A stretch of 64,000 nucleotides of DNA from Erinaceus europaeus (GCF_950295315.1 NC_080172.1:118086724-118150723), one strand, 5' to 3'; positions 1 to 12,548 are shown, numbered from the stretch's first letter. The notes: generated by a model from the sequence alone, not told the origin. Numbers and translations: made by a program.

Positions 1-163
1 CGCTTCACAGGTCTGCAGGTGTCTTTCTCCCCCGTTTTCCCCATCTCTCTCCATTTCTCTCTGTCTGTCTGTCCTATCCAACAACAACAACAGCAGCAGC
101 AGCAGCATAAAAACAACAAGGGCAACAAAAGGGAAAATAAATAGTAAAAAAAAAAAAGAGAGA
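1..163 (+). repeat. SINE-A, body and tail, cut by the window edge
   Basis: The copy starts at CGCTTCACAG inside the body; the head lies outside the window. The CTGTCCTATCCAACAACAAC end, a CAG-rich stretch and the tail GGGCAACAAAAGGG are present, ending in an A run. Confidence 0.9.
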
Positions 164-1104
164 GAGGAAGCACTGGAGCCCTGGGTGGATGGTGTATGAG
201 TGTTTCTCCTCCAAAGACTCGGGTCGGGGGCGGTTCAGCAGCAGAGTGCACGACGACGTAGCAGTTCTAGACGCTGGGTTGACCGCCAGAGCAAGGTGGG
301 GGTGGCCCGCTCTTCTGGGCGTCGTCAGTGTCTCCTTGTTTGGGGCTGACAGCACACAGGCCTTGGAAAGGGTGGTGACGGGGACCAAACGGCCTAGCTC
401 CCAAGCCCTGCAGGGCACTCCGGCCCACCTTCCTGGCCTGTTTCAAATGTCAGAAGAGCAGGCTGTGCACGCCATGCTCTTCGCTCTCTGAAGGGCTTTC
501 ATCTGCTTCCAAAGCCAGACGTGCGCAGAGTAGGCGAGCCGGGCCAGGGGACACATCCCTGACGGCTCTCAGGAAGCAGAGGCTTCCTGCTTCTTCTGGT
601 CCTCAAGAAGTGGACTGTTCCCAACTCACTGCTATGTCCCTGAAGCCCATTTAGCCAGAAGACAGGAACTGACCGGGAGGCTTCAGATTTCAGTGGCGGC
701 TCCCCAAGGTCTCAGCACACGCTGTTCCTGCAGTGCAGGGGCGAAGCAGAACTTTGAAGACCCCCTCGCAGGGGCAGACCAAGGGAGGCAGTCGAGCGTT
801 CCGGATGGGGTGTGCGGACACTGTCACCAAGGTGGGGCTTGGTCCTCCGCACCGACCTGGTCAGGCTAGGAGCCTCCTCAAGCACCTTCTTGCCCACTGA
901 GCCCCTCTGCGCATCTTCCCGAGTGCGCCCCAGGGCACAGCCTAGCCCCCCATTCCTCTAGCCGAGACAACAGCAGATGTGCCTGAGCTGCTGCTCAGAA
1001 CCATGTGAGATGCCCACAGCAGGACCCACCTGCCACCCCTGCAGAAGAACCAGGGGCCACTCACACAAGTAATTCTAAGGAGGCTGATTTCTGATGTTTC
1101 GGTC

Positions 1105-1106
<2 letters not shown>
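164..1106. other. Unique intron 2 sequence
   Basis: No repeat or exon was recognised. Open frames here lack any familiar motif and are not flanked by convincing splice signals. Confidence 0.6.

Positions 1107-1142
<36 letters not shown>
1107..1142. repeat. (TG)n microsatellite
   Basis: About 17 uninterrupted TG units, with A-rich and C-run sequence 100-150 bp downstream (C run near 1,292-1,302). Confidence 0.95.
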
Positions 1143-1145
<3 letters not shown>

Positions 1146-1903
1146 TGGGGTGAGGAGGCGGTCCAGCAGGCCAAAGCAGGATTTGCACCACAAAGGCCCT
1201 GGCTTCCTCCCTGTGCTCCTGGTTCCAGTGCCCACCCCTATCCCAAAAGAAATAAACAAAGAAATCTTTTAAAAAGAAAAGAAAGAAAAAACACCCCCCC
1301 CCCGACCCCCAAACAACAGTGAGTCCTCCCGAGGTTTCTTGCTGAACGGTCAAGACTTTGGAAAGCTGGGGTTCTCAACACAAACACGAGAAGGCAGAGA
1401 TCTGAGGCAGCAGGCCATGCACGCAGCCGGGAGGCCCTTTAATTAGGGCAAGATCCCCATGGCGTAGCCTCAGGAATGGGAGGAATGTGGAAACCAGTTC
1501 TGCAATCAACAAGTTCAAGTTTGGTCTCACAGTCAGCCCAGGATGGACCCACCGGGAAGCCACCAAAGTGGGCCCCTAGCTCGGGACAAGACGAGCTGGA
1601 TCCTCCTCCTCAGGGCTGGTTCTTCGCACATCTGCACAAAAACAGCTCTCCAATCACCGGGTCTTAAAGCCGAAACAGTTCAAGGGGAAGCGGACCGCCC
1701 ACCCGGACCCAGGGGCTGTGTTTCCTGTCTGCACATGCACAGGTGTCTCCGAGGAACTGAAACACTCTGGCCAGGTGGTACGCAGTAAGGCAGAAGCCCC
1801 ATCCCCGCTCCACCACCTGCCTGGCTGACACGGGGTCTTTCTAAAACAGCCAACACCCACCAACGATCTTTCTGGGACGTTGAGCGCAGCACGGAGGTGG
1901 CAG
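1143..1903. other. Unique intron 2 sequence
   Basis: Apart from the A-rich stretch around 1,250-1,290, nothing is recognisable. Confidence 0.55.
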
Positions 1904-2223
1904 CCTTTTTTTTTTTTTTTTTTTTAATTTTTTAACATTTATTTATTTTCCCTTTTGTTGCCCTTGTTGTTTTATTGTTGTAGTTATTATTGCTGTTATT
2001 GATGTCATTGTAGTTAGATAGGACAGAGAGAAATGGAGAGAGGAGGCAAAGACAGAGAGGGGGAGAGAAAGACAGACACCTGTAGACCTGCTTCACCGCT
2101 TGTAAAGTAACTCCCTTCCAGGTGGGGAGCCAGGGGCTCGAACCAGGATCCTTATGCCGATCCTCACGCTTTGCACCACATGCGCTTAACCCACTGCGCT
2201 ACCAAACCCCCCCCCCCCCCCCC
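1904..2223 (-). repeat. SINE-A, near full length
   Basis: In plus-strand order: poly-T, the tail complement, GGACAGAGAGAAATGGAGAG, the body, and a head ending in a run of C from about 2,208. The 3' A tail is therefore at the low coordinate. Confidence 0.95.
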
Positions 2224-2560
2224 GGTGGCAGCCTTTTTAAACAGTTAATTCTGCTCTGGAGGACGCCCAGGCGGGCTGGCAGCTCTGAGAAGAGTTCCCA
2301 AGTCTCAGGCTGTAAGAATAAGTGTGTGGACTCTGCACCTACCTCCTTTGCCCAAGGAGATGAAGACAAAAAAAAAAAAAAAGAAAGAAAAAGAAAAAGG
2401 GGGGGGGGTAGGAGTTTACTTTGTCTTTCCTGATACAGGGGTTGGTGGCGAACCAGGCCAACCAGCCCGTCACAGACCACCTGAACGGATTCAGAAAGTC
2501 CCAGGTCCCCGTCTGACAAGGCCGAGGTCGGGGCCTACTTCTGCTTAAAAGCACAGCAGA

Positions 2561-2827
2561 GGGGGCCGGGGGGTGGCGCAGTGGGTTAAGCGCACGTGGC
2601 GCAAAGCGCAGGGACCGGTGTAAGGATCCCGGTTCGAGCCCCCGGCTCCCCACCTGCAGGGGAGTCGCTTCACAGGCGGTGAAGCAGGTCTGCAGGTGTC
2701 TGTCTTTCTCTCCCCTTCTCTGCCTTCCCCTCCTCTCTCCATTTCTCTCTGTCCTATCCAACAACGACGACATCAGTAAGAACTACAGCAACAATAAAAA
2801 ACAAGGGCAACAAAAGGGGAAAAAAAG
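2561..2827 (+). repeat. SINE-A, full length
   Basis: Intact head (GTGGCGCAGTGGGTTAAGCG), B box GGTTCGAGCCC, body and A/C-rich tail ending GGGCAACAAAAGGGG. Short flanking similarity (AGCACAGC) may be a target-site duplication. Confidence 0.95.
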
Positions 2828-3987
2828 CAGCACAGCTGAACTGCAACGGGCAGGCAGGGCAGTGGTGCTCCCAGTCGCCCCATTTCTCCCACCCTTGCTG
2901 CGTGCTGCCTTAGGGGCTCCTGAGAAAAGTCCACCAGTGACCCCCTGCCTTCACAGAAGCAGTCGGCAGCCCCCGCCCCAGTCTGGGGTACGCAGGTTTC
3001 CTGGGTTATCTTCCTAAACGGGCGCAGCCTGGCCAGGCACCAGGTTGGGCTAGGGCACACGGGTGAGTGCGACCACATTTTCTAGGTGCCGAGAGGGCCG
3101 AGGGCCCCTGGGTGCAGGTGACACCTTTACGGCACAGTTAACAGGAAGCCCCCTGAGCCGACCCCCATTCAGCAAAGCCATCTGGAACCAGGGCTTCCCT
3201 GGACAGGCAGAGCTGAGACGCAGGAGGTCTAACCAAACCGGAAATGTCAGGGAAGAGTCCTGCCCACGGACGCCCAGCACACAGTCAGGAAGGGTCCACG
3301 TGTACAAAGAATCATCACTTCCAGCCTGGGGCCACTCTCCCCGAGGGCTTCCCTCTGAGCGAGCCAGCGAGCTGTTATTCTTGCTCCCCGTCAGCAGTGA
3401 CCGAGCCTGCCGTACATCCCCGAAAGAGGGAGGGGAGATTAGCGCTGATTAAAGCTCTCCTGTGTCTGGCTCCCAATCTCCCCTCTGAGTGGCTGCTGTC
3501 AGGGCCTTGCTTCCCGCCACCGGCCATCTGGAACCTCAATTCTGGTCTCAGCTCGAAGGTTTTCGATTACATAAACGGAAACAGGCCCACAAGGACCTGA
3601 GAGTCTGGCATTTTACACGTGCAGTTCATACCACACAGCTAGGGGTTGCTCACTCCTGGTTGGGGGGGGGGGACACAGGGCACAGATGAGGTCAGCCCTC
3701 TGCGAGGCCCCTCAGACACAGGTTCTGTGCGTGTGTGACTGACAGGGACTCTGATGGGCCTTAATTGTAAGTGCCGCCGGCCTACAGGAAGGCGGCCACC
3801 GATGTGGCAAAGGGGCAGACCGCCTGACTAACGAGGAAAAAGTGTCCGGCCTGATGAGGACAAGTGACCCACAAAGGGCCAAGGGCAGACCCAGCCCTCA
3901 CCGCAGCCTTTCTAAAGCCCCAACTCCTTTACGCCAGCAGTGGGGAGCCTCTGGCTGTCCACTCTCCCAGCAACAGGAAGGGAAAAG
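2828..3987. other. Unique intron 2 sequence
   Basis: Non-repetitive, with a G run at 3,661-3,671. I see no exon or known element. A 129-codon open frame at 3,063-3,452 has no recognisable domain. Confidence 0.55.
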
Positions 3988-4190
3988 GGGGGCAGGTGGT
4001 GGCGGTGCGCCTGGTTAGGGGCTCACATTCCAAAGGGCTCAAGCCCCCGGTCCCCACCTGCAGGGGGGAGGAAAGCTTCACGAGTGGTAAAGCAGGGCTG
4101 CAGAGGGTCTCTCTCTCTCTCTCCTCCTCTCTTACTTTCTCTCTGTCTCTACCCAATAATAAAAACATTAAAAAACAAAACAAAACAGAA
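3988..4190 (+). repeat. SINE-B
   Basis: Head with GTGCGCCTGGTTAGGGGCTC, body with GTAAAGCAGGGCTGCAG, a CT-rich stretch and CCCAATAATAAAAAC at the end. Confidence 0.88.
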
Positions 4191-4589
4191 ACAGCAACAG
4201 GGACGGTGTTTCAGCTGGGGGTGACGGTCAGGGGTGGGGACAGCGTGAACAGCAGCAGCGAGAGCTTCTGCCTCCACCAGGGCTTCAAGGCCTGAGCAAA
4301 GCGGGCCTGGTCAGGCCACCCAGCCACCTGCTTTGGCTTTTCCCAGTGGCCCGGTGGCAGTTGGGAGCAGAAACGGACGCAGCTGGGGAAAGCATCCAGG
4401 GAAGCAATGGGCAAGGAGCAGGACCCTGCACTGTCCAGGTAGTTTGGTTCACGGCCCCGCCAGGGCAGATACGGCAGGACGACGTACAGAGCACCCCACC
4501 TCTGCGGGCCGACAGGTTGCGGCAGTCAGGCAGTCGGCTGCAGTCCCTCACCTCTCCACTCGCACTGGGGCTGAGGACAGTGCCGTTTA

Positions 4590-4863
4590 TTTTGATTTTT
4601 TTAAACACTTTATTTATCTTCCCTTTTGTTGCCCTTGCTTTATTGTTGTTGTTACTGGTGTCGTTGGATAGGACAGAGAGAAAGGGAGAGAGGAGGGGAA
4701 GACAGAGAGGGGGAGAGAAAGACAGACACCTGCAGACCTGCTTCACCACCTCTGAAGTGACTCCCCTGCAGGTGGGGAGCTGGGGGCTTGAACCGGGGTC
4801 CTTATGCCGGTCCTTGCGCTTGGCACCACGTGCACTCAAACCTCTACGCTTCTGCCCAGCTCC
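4590..4863 (-). repeat. SINE-A
   Basis: Complement of tail, body and a somewhat diverged head. The promoter-like head sits at the high coordinate, near 4,850. Confidence 0.93.
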
Positions 4864-6802
4864 CTGGGCGGTGCTGTCAAAAGCTCTCCACTGACATCCC
4901 TAAGAGGAAGGCCCTCAACAGCTGGCCTTTGTGGTTAAATAAATCAAAACCCGCAATTGTGCTACAGTCCTACCCCAACTCCCGGCCAGCCCCTGCATGA
5001 GTCGAGACTGGGACTGTTCACCTGTGAAAACAGACGGGCTGCCCGCCCGGGGTGTCAAGGGCAGAGCCCCCAGGCTGGCAGGAGCTGGGCACCAGCACGC
5101 AGGTCTGAGGGGCAGCACTCACTCAGCACTGCCTGCCAGCACCTTCAAGTGCTTCCTGATCTCACGGCTGTCCCAGGAACTTCAGTCTATCTTCGCGCCC
5201 TGGGTGCTTAACCTGATACGCCACTGCCTGGCCCCCAGGGAGAAATTTCTAAAGCGGTTCTCTATTTGTAAGGAAAATACATGACCAAGGAGAGCAATGA
5301 CTCTGTGACATTTTACCAGGCGGTTATGAAACTCAGCTCACCACACTTGAGAGCACTGTCTGAATGGTGCAGAGTCCAGGTGACCTGGCATGTGGGCAAT
5401 AAATCCTTCCAGGAAACCAGTGCTGGCCAAAGTGGACGCCACAGAAGTGGGTGAGAGAGACGCAGGGCTGGGGGGGTGGGGGGACATAGGTCCTTTCCCC
5501 TCCCCTGAATTGCCGGATGTTGCGGGATTCGAGAGAGGCCGCCTGTGAGGGAGCTGCCCTCGCCTCAGCTCCCGTCTCTTTGTCCAGAGCCCCAAGTGCC
5601 CGAGTCGCAGGTGTGTGCAGAGCCTCTTGGTCACCTGTGCGCACAGCGGTCCCGCCCCCGCCTCGCTAGCAGGGGCAGCAGCACGCAGCGGCTGGACTGG
5701 CCGGCCTGGGCGCGAAGCTCAGCTCCACCATGGCTCCCCGCTCACCCCGAGAGCCAGCCCGAGCTCCCGCCTCACTGTCTGCCCGCTGGAGGCATCGGCA
5801 GCAGTAAAGACTGGAAAGGTCTTTTACGAAGACGTGCGGGTATGGTTTCTCTTAGGTGCAAATCCTTCTCAAGAACTTGTCCTCTGCCTTTTCCGTCCCG
5901 CTGAGGCTTCTGGCTTGAGGGTCAGAGTGGAGGCTCCCTGACCGAGGCTGCGGCTTGCATGCTCAAGCCCCGGGCCTGTTCCTAGCACTGTTGCCAAGGG
6001 ACCTTTCGACTTAAATGTTCATGTAGCCAGAGGCATCGTCTTGGCATGAGTGTCTACGCCTCCCGGGGGGGCCATACGGACGACGGACGGACGGACGGAC
6101 GGCTTCGTGCCTGCTGGAGCCCCCGGCAAAGCCAGTTCTGTTTCACAGCAACTGGTGAAACTAAATTGGGGACAAGTGAAAAGCAATTTCCACCCTGCAA
6201 GCTCGAATCTCGCTGGAAAAGGCAAAGTAACAGAAGCCGGCTGGGTGGTTGCTGCGCAAGGTGGAGGAGCCGGACGGCTTGTTCTGGAGAAGGCCGAGTC
6301 CCGGGGGCGCTGCTCCTGCTCTAGGGCCCGCCAGGCCCAGGCTTCCGGGAGGGGGCGGCCTTCCCGCCCATGCCACACGCGCTCGCGCAAAAGAACAAGC
6401 GGCCGCCACATCTCCCTTCTTCCTTTGTCTGGTTTCAGGTTTGACCGTCTGGGCGGCTCTTGTAGATGCCCATTCACCTCACTCTTAATTGGGCCAAACG
6501 AAGGCCTATTGTTCTGCACGTGGCAGGACTTGTCAGAATGTCCAGCCACTGTGGGGGAGCCGGTCAGGTGAGGCCAGGTGAGGCTACCTCAAGGATACCC
6601 CCACTTCTTCCTAAGCAAACCTCAGCATCCGATCCTAGCTTCGAAGGGTGGCGTGGTCTCCGATCTTCACGAGCTGGAGGCTGCACCCTGAGGTGGGGAG
6701 GGCCTCTGGAGTCATTGAGGCTCTCTGCCCTCCTGGGTCTGATTTCTCGCTCTCTAGAGCTTCAGTCATCAGAGCTGCAGAGCATTCAAAGAGCACGCTG
6801 CT
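4864..6802. other. Mostly unique intron 2 sequence
   Basis: About 1.9 kb. It includes a possible head remnant of SINE-B in reverse at 5,196-5,240 (TGCTTAACCTGATACGCCAC), a G-run region at 5,470-5,485 and an ACGG microsatellite near 6,076-6,102. The 6,040-6,420 part is CpG-richer than its surroundings. No exon recognised. Confidence 0.55.
6076..6102. repeat. (GGAC)n microsatellite
   Basis: Six to seven units of GGAC/GACG tetranucleotide. Confidence 0.85.
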
Positions 6803-7138
6803 GGGGGTTGGGCGGTGGCGCAGCGGGTTAAGCGCACATGGCAAGAAACTCGAGGACCGGTGTAAGGATCCCGGTTCGAACCCCCGGCTCCCCAGGCGGT
6901 GAAGCAGGTCTGCAGGTGTCTGTCTTTCTCTCCCCCTCTGTCTTCCCCTCCTTTCTTGATTTCTTTCTGTCCTATCCAACAAGGATAGGACATCAACAAC
7001 AACAACATTAATAACTACAACAATAAAACAAGGGCAACAAGAAGAGGGGGAAAATGGCCTCCAGGAGCAATGGCTTGGCGGTGCAGGCACTGAGCCCCAG
7101 CAATAACCCTGGAGGCAGAACCAAACCAAAACAGCAAC
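6803..7138 (+). repeat. SINE-A long form with target-site duplication
   Basis: The head and B box are followed by a body lacking roughly the CACCTGCAGGGGAGTCGC segment, then the tail and the 3' module at 7,057-7,116. AAAGAGCACGCTGCT at 6,788-6,802 and AAAGAGGACGCTGCT at 7,139-7,153 flank it, differing at one base. Confidence 0.94.
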
Positions 7139-9566
7139 AAAGAGGACGCTGCTAGCATAAAAAGGCCCGCCACAACTTTCCAAGGAGTGGAGTTCATTAA
7201 ATCAGTGCTGGAGGCCTGTTCCCCTTGTAAACCAGGGGCAGTGTGGCCTGCTGGCAAGTTCAGCGTCAGCTCAGGAACACCAGCGCCGTGTGGGCTCTGC
7301 ATGCCACGTGCGTGCCTACTGTTCAGCCCACTCCCAGCCCCTCAGACAGCAGCTAGCCGAGGAGAAAGCACTTCCAGGAGACCCCACCACGAACGGCGAC
7401 TGTGGGGACCACGTTTCCCCGGCCTGGAGATAAACCCACAAGACGCTGCCCCAGGTCACAGGAAAACGGGACCTCTAGTAAGGAAGTCCTTCTGCCTCCA
7501 CACGGCTTCACAGCCTCACTGAGGTGCATCTGAGGGGAGCTGCTGGAGCTCCAGGACCCGGGGCCTCAGCGGACAAAGAGCAAACACAGCTGTGGGGGTG
7601 TGTGTCATGAAGCTGGCCCTCGGTCTTCAGGAGCACAGGCGGGGCTGCCTGGGGAGGGTGCTGCTTCGCCACGTGCACGAGCTGGGTTTGAGCCTGGCCC
7701 CTACCGCACTGAAAGATGCCCCAGTGCTACGGTGTCTGCTCCTGTCTCTCTCTCCCTCTCCCACTCCCTCTTTCTCCCTCTCGCTCTCTCTCTGAAAAAG
7801 TCAGGCTGGAATAGGGAAGCTCTGGTGATGGGCCCTCGGCCTGCCCACCCCCCCTCCAGGACAGAGTGAAGCCATTAGGGTCGCTTTCATGCTTGTGGGC
7901 TTTTGCTTTCTCCTCTCATCTGCTGCTGGCCCCCTTTCCACCCGTGTGCTATCAACTGCTTCTCGGAAACCCTGTCCTCCTCCGTGGGGCTCCTGCCAAG
8001 AGAAGTCACTGACAAAGAGGCCAGGGACCACATCTGGGACGCAGCAGCACGACTTAAGGGGCTAGGGCAGAGCACTGTTTTTATGGCAAAATGTCCCGCA
8101 TGCGGACGTGTTATGAGCTGAAAAGCCTGCAATGCTCTCCGTCAGGAAGGCAGGCAGCACTCTGGCTGTGCCCCCAAACTCCCAAGAGAGGCCCCTGCTC
8201 TCTTCACGGCAAGCCGTTACCAGGAGCACAGGCTCATTCCTGGGGCGCTCCCCCGCGTCCAGCCTTTGGAGTCATGTCCCTTGCAGACGGCACCCTACCT
8301 GGAGGGCGGCCGTCTCTGCAGCTGCTCAGAGGGCAGGAATGCTGAGGCCGGCAGCGCAGAGCCCAGCAGCGCAGAGCCCAGCAAAAGCTCCTGCTATTTC
8401 TGGAGGGCAATTCTGGCTGCTAAAGAGGAAGCCACCGAAATGCAAACTAATCAACTTATCGACGACTTCCAGGACAAAGTCTCCAGGAGCTCTTTCCCAG
8501 CCCCGATCTGCGGCTAAGGCTGAGTGTCTCACCCTCCTCCCACCCCCCAGTGAAACCTGGGCCTTTGGGAGACAACAGCACAAGAGAAAGAAGGAAGTGA
8601 AGTGACCAGTGCTTTCCTGTCTGGGTAGACAGATTCACGGCTATTTTTGCTGTGCTCTTAAAAAGGCAGACACAAAGTCCTTGCTCAGCTCGGGGCTCAA
8701 AATACACTTTAGTCAAGGAGTCGAACTGCTGCTGCCAGTGTGGGGCGGGGCTGCAGAGGGGCCGAGTCTGGGAACCAAGGGCTCATCTGAGCCGCGTCGG
8801 ACTCCTGGCCCGTGTGGACGTGTGGGGGATTCTGAAATGCTCCACGGCAGAGTCCAGGGGCCTTCATCCCAGCACGACTGGTCGGCCTGTCGTAAAGTGA
8901 CTGGCTTGGTCATCAGCAAAGAAAGGTCATTTCAATCCAATGAGAAAAAGGGAACACGACCTGCAGGCAGCACATGGCTCTGGTGCTGAAGACACAAAAA
9001 GAAGCGGATCTGGCCAGAGGAAGCGGCTTCCTGGGCTCGGCTGCTGCGCGCGTCAGCCTCTGATGTTGCCCTGCAGCCCCCTGGTGGGATGGACGGCTTC
9101 TCCTGGGGGCCTTGGCACCAGCATCTAAACAAGGCCATTCCCTTCATCAGGAATGCTGGCAAATCCTGACATTCCTGGCGGTCTTAGAGTCGGATGGAGA
9201 CTTTTCTGAAAGACAACCCGCTTGCCCCTTCAGTATTTGAGGCAGGTGAGCACGGGAGGAATGACTGCTATTTGTACTAAGTCGGACGATGCCAGCTTTT
9301 GACAACAGCAGAGAGACGCCAGGCTCTGTGAAACAAAAGCCCGGACACACCGCTTCCAGATGGACCCATAAAGGTGTGAGTTTTCTAAAAGTGTGGCTTT
9401 AGGAAGAAGCCGAGACTCCGAGTGGCCTTCAGACGGTGTGCTCAGCACAGACAAAGCGCTTACAAGAATCAAAGACTCTTGCACATCTAGTGGAAAAGAG
9501 AAGCCACCATTCCTGGGAAAATGAAAGTAGCCAAAACAGAACGAAAACATCAACGAAGCAATTTCT
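7139..9566. other. Mostly unique intron 2 sequence
   Basis: About 2.4 kb. A degraded SINE-like stretch with a CT-rich end lies at about 7,660-7,800 (TTTGAGCCTGGCCCCTACCG). The rest shows no repeat. 8,350-8,385 carries a short GCAGAGCCCAGCA duplication. No CAPZB exon found. Confidence 0.5.
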
Positions 9567-9835
9567 AGGACTGGTCAGAGGACCCAGCCGGTTAAGCACA
9601 TGTGGTGCTAAGTGCAAGGAGCCCTGCAAGGATCCAGGTTCAAGGCCCCAGCTCCCCATTTGCAGGGGGGACGCCTCACAAACAGCAAAGCAGGTCTGTA
9701 GGGGTCTCTCTCTCTCTCCATTTCTCTCCGTCCTGTCCAATAAAATGGACGAGACGGCCTCCAGGAGTAGTGGATTCTTAGCGCCGGCACCGAGCCCCGG
9801 CGATACCCCTGGAGGCAACAAAAACCACCCCAGCC
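9567..9835 (+). repeat. SINE-A long form, diverged
   Basis: Head with CCGGTTAAGCACATGTGGTG, a shortened body, TCCGTCCTGTCCAATAAAAT, then the 3' module from GGCCTCCAGGAG to CCTGGAGGCAAC. The A/C-rich tail segment between body and module is missing. Confidence 0.88.
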
Positions 9836-10473
9836 CAGCTCCATCCTCGTACACTAGGGTGCACAGCAAAGCCCTCCAAGCAAGACCAGCCGACAGAGAG
9901 GCTGTAGGAGACAAGGCGCACTGGCCACAACCTGTGAGGAGCCCACTTCGTGCCGTCCCGGCATCATCGCGGGTCAAAGTCAAGACACGAATGAGCACTG
10001 ACTCATCGGCAGCGCAGGGTCATGGGAATCTCTCATGGTGTCTCCTGTCAGCCCTAGGAGAAGGGCCCAGGATCCGTCCCTCTATAAAAGGGGCCTGGCT
10101 GGGACGCTGGGGCCTTCTCAGTTCCGCCCGAAGCAACAAAAGGGAAGCTCTATGCTCTGGCTCTAAAGAGGAAATGTGTTCCAAGTCTCTCACTATTCCT
10201 AACTGCTTGCCGACTCCCCTGGCCATACACTCATGCTCTAGTCACTAAGGCACCGACTATGCACTGCGCCCCCCACACACTGTGCCCCCTCACACACACA
10301 CAGGGAAGGCATTCCTTCCACCTTTCGTCTGTTGCCTGGAGTGAAAGGCACCCAGCGAGTAAGTACTCAGACTCCCTTCGTTGACAACGTGCCCTGCTCA
10401 GGTTCCTGGTGCCACCGAACCCCACTGCCACCCTGGCTCCTTCCAGCCAGACTTATCTTAAAAAGACGAAGTA
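9836..10473. other. Unique sequence with an isolated TATA-like motif
   Basis: CTATAAAAGGGGCC at about 10,081-10,094 is a good TATA box, with an AP-1-like TGACTCA near 9,998. There is no known exon or CpG island nearby. It may be chance or a remnant LTR. Confidence 0.4.
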
Positions 10474-10735
10474 GGGGCCAGGTGGTGGTGCACCTGGTTG
10501 AGCACATGTTACAGTGCGCAAGGACCCAGGTTTGAGCCCCCGGTCCCCACCTGCAGGGGGGAAGCTTCGCGAGTGGTGAAACAGGGCTGCAGGCGTCTCT
10601 CAGTCTCTCCTTCTCTACCACCCTCTGCCGTCTCTATTTCTGGCTGTCTCTATCCAGTAAATGAAAAATAAAGATAACAAAAAAAAAAAAAAAAAAAAAA
10701 AAGAAAGAAAGAAAAAAAAGATGATGCAGGCTGCT
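10474..10735 (+). repeat. SINE-B with long A tail
   Basis: Complete head, GGTTTGAGCCC B box, body, CTATCCAGTAAATG end and about 25 A residues followed by AAAG repeats. Confidence 0.94.
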
Positions 10736-11244
10736 GCAAGCCAGAGCAGAACGGTGACGATGGCAGGTCACAGCACAGACGCCTCCGGCGATCCGGCGAA
10801 TGTGACCTGACCCCGCGCAACCCCGCTCTACGGAAAGGAAGCTGGGCTGGAGGAAGCAGCTCCTTCTGGGTGCAGGTGCACATGCCAGGGACGGGTGCGG
10901 CACAGGGCTTCCACGGGGGTCCGGCGTGGTCACCCCCACTCCAGTTCCAAGGCCGTGCACACAAGCCTCCTGCTTCCACGCTGACTCAATTTGGAATTTC
11001 GGATAGAGACAGCGAGAGGGGGGAGAGGTACCACTGCTCGCAGTAGCATCCTTGAAGCCTGCTCCATGTGGTGCGGGAACGGAAGCCCAGGCCTGCGCTA
11101 GGGCTGGGCTCTTACAGCCGCGTCTGGCTAAGGCAAGGATGGGTCTTGGTGCCCCCCACTCACCATCAATCCTGCCGTTTGCCTGGGAAACCCAAGTCAA
11201 ACTGGTGTCGAGAAAGTTGCCCGGGCTTCCATAAAAACAGTTGT
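10736..11244. other. Unique intron 2 sequence
   Basis: Nothing recognised. The long minus-strand frame at 10,634-11,284 has no known domain. Confidence 0.5.
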
Positions 11245-11330
11245 GTGGGGGGCCCGGCGGTGGCGCACCGGGTTGAGCGCACATAGTACAGAGCCCAAGG
11301 ACTCAGGTTCGAGCCCCTGGGTCCCCACCA
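11245..11330 (+). repeat. SINE-B head only
   Basis: Head and B box (GGTTCGAGCCCCTGGGTCCC), then an abrupt change to a reverse SINE-C, so the copy is truncated or interrupted at its 3' side. Confidence 0.85.
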
Positions 11331-11430
11331 GAAATTGAGAGGGAGAGCCAGAGCATCATTCTGGCATGTGTGATGACAGGGGTTGAACTCGGAACACCGT
11401 GCTTGCAAGCCCAGACCACTCAGACTACGT
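11331..11430 (-). repeat. SINE-C, diverged
   Basis: Complement of the SINE-C body and B box: CAGAGCATCATTCTGGCA, then GGGTTGAACTCGGAACACC. Head degraded. Confidence 0.65.
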
Positions 11431-11451
11431 AGGCATCGGGGCTATTTTATT

Positions 11452-11797
11452 TTCTTTCCTGCAGGGTTACTGCTGGGCTCGGTGCCTGCACCATGAATCC
11501 ACCGCTCCTGGAGGCCATTTTCCCCCCTTTTGTTGCCCTTGTTGTTATAGCCTCGTTGTGGTTATTGTTATTACCATTGTTGATGTTGTTCGCTGCTGGA
11601 TAGGACAGAGAGAAACGGAGAGAGGAGGGGAAGACAGAGAGGGGGAGAGAAAGACAGACACCTGCAGACCTGCTTCACCGCTTGTGAAGCGACTCCCCTG
11701 CAGGTGGGGAGCCGGGGTCTCGAACCGGGATCCTTCTGCCAGTCCTTGCACTATGCGCCACGTGCGCTTAACCCACTGCGCCACCGCCCGACCCCCA
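11452..11797 (-). repeat. SINE-A long form, full length
   Basis: Starts with the complemented 3' module (CTGCAGGGTTACTGCTGGGC to CTCCTGGAGGCC), then tail, body and head ending CCACTGCGCCACCGCCCGAC. Confidence 0.95.
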
Positions 11798-11844
11798 ATC
11801 ACGGCTATTTTAAAAAAATATTTATTTCTTAAGATTCAGAATGA

Positions 11845-12031
11845 CTGGGAGCCAGGTGGTGGCACACCTGGTTGAATGCACACATCACAGCGCACAAGGC
11901 CCCAGGTTCGAGCCCCTGGTCCCCACCTGTAGGAGGGGAGCTGCACGAGTGGTGAAGCAGGGCTGCAGGTGTCTCTCTCCCCCACAATTTTTCTGTTTCT
12001 GTCCAATAATAAATAAATAAAGATGAAAAAC
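11845..12031 (+). repeat. SINE-B with 13-bp target-site duplication
   Basis: Complete element ending CCAATAATAAATAAATAAAG. The duplication AGATTCAGAATGA lies at 11,832-11,844 and 12,032-12,044 without mismatch, so the insertion is fairly young. Confidence 0.95.
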
Positions 12032-12044
12032 AGATTCAGAATGA

Positions 12045-12548
12045 TCCTCTCCAAATGATGCTTTAGAGTAACTGACACTGTAACGTTATTTTTAAAGGCT
12101 CAAAATCCATTTTTCAGAAAAACCTGTGAAGCTGGGTAACATACTGAAAAGAATCAAAATAAAGCCAGGTCCCAAGTATCTGAGACCCCAAACTGGCCAG
12201 TGTTCTGACTTCGGTGAAAGTCTGCAGGAGGGCCTGGACCAGACGTGGCAGGCAGGGTCACTGGGCTCCGTGATGCACTGTGCTAGTGGTCGGCTTCGTG
12301 GCCTTTCTCCTGGGCGGCAGGGGCAGGCCGGCGTTGGAATCGTGACCCTCCCAGCCCTGCTCCTGCCCAGCGCTGAGGCTGTTTTCCTTCCCATGCGCTT
12401 GGCTGGGTTTAAATTCAGTCATTACTTCAGCACTAAACCAAACATAGAAGTAAGGAGCGGTGAGGGAGACTTTCTCAAGTGTTAAAACTGGTGTTTTAAC
12501 AGGCTGTTTTGTTCTTATGGCAACTCAAGAGTTTTACTATGGCTGTGT
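12045..12548. other. Unique intron 2 sequence
   Basis: No repeat or exon seen. Confidence 0.55.

Noticed and set aside
9436..10248. 270-codon plus-strand frame
   Set aside because: About a third of it is SINE-A sequence fused to unrelated flanks.
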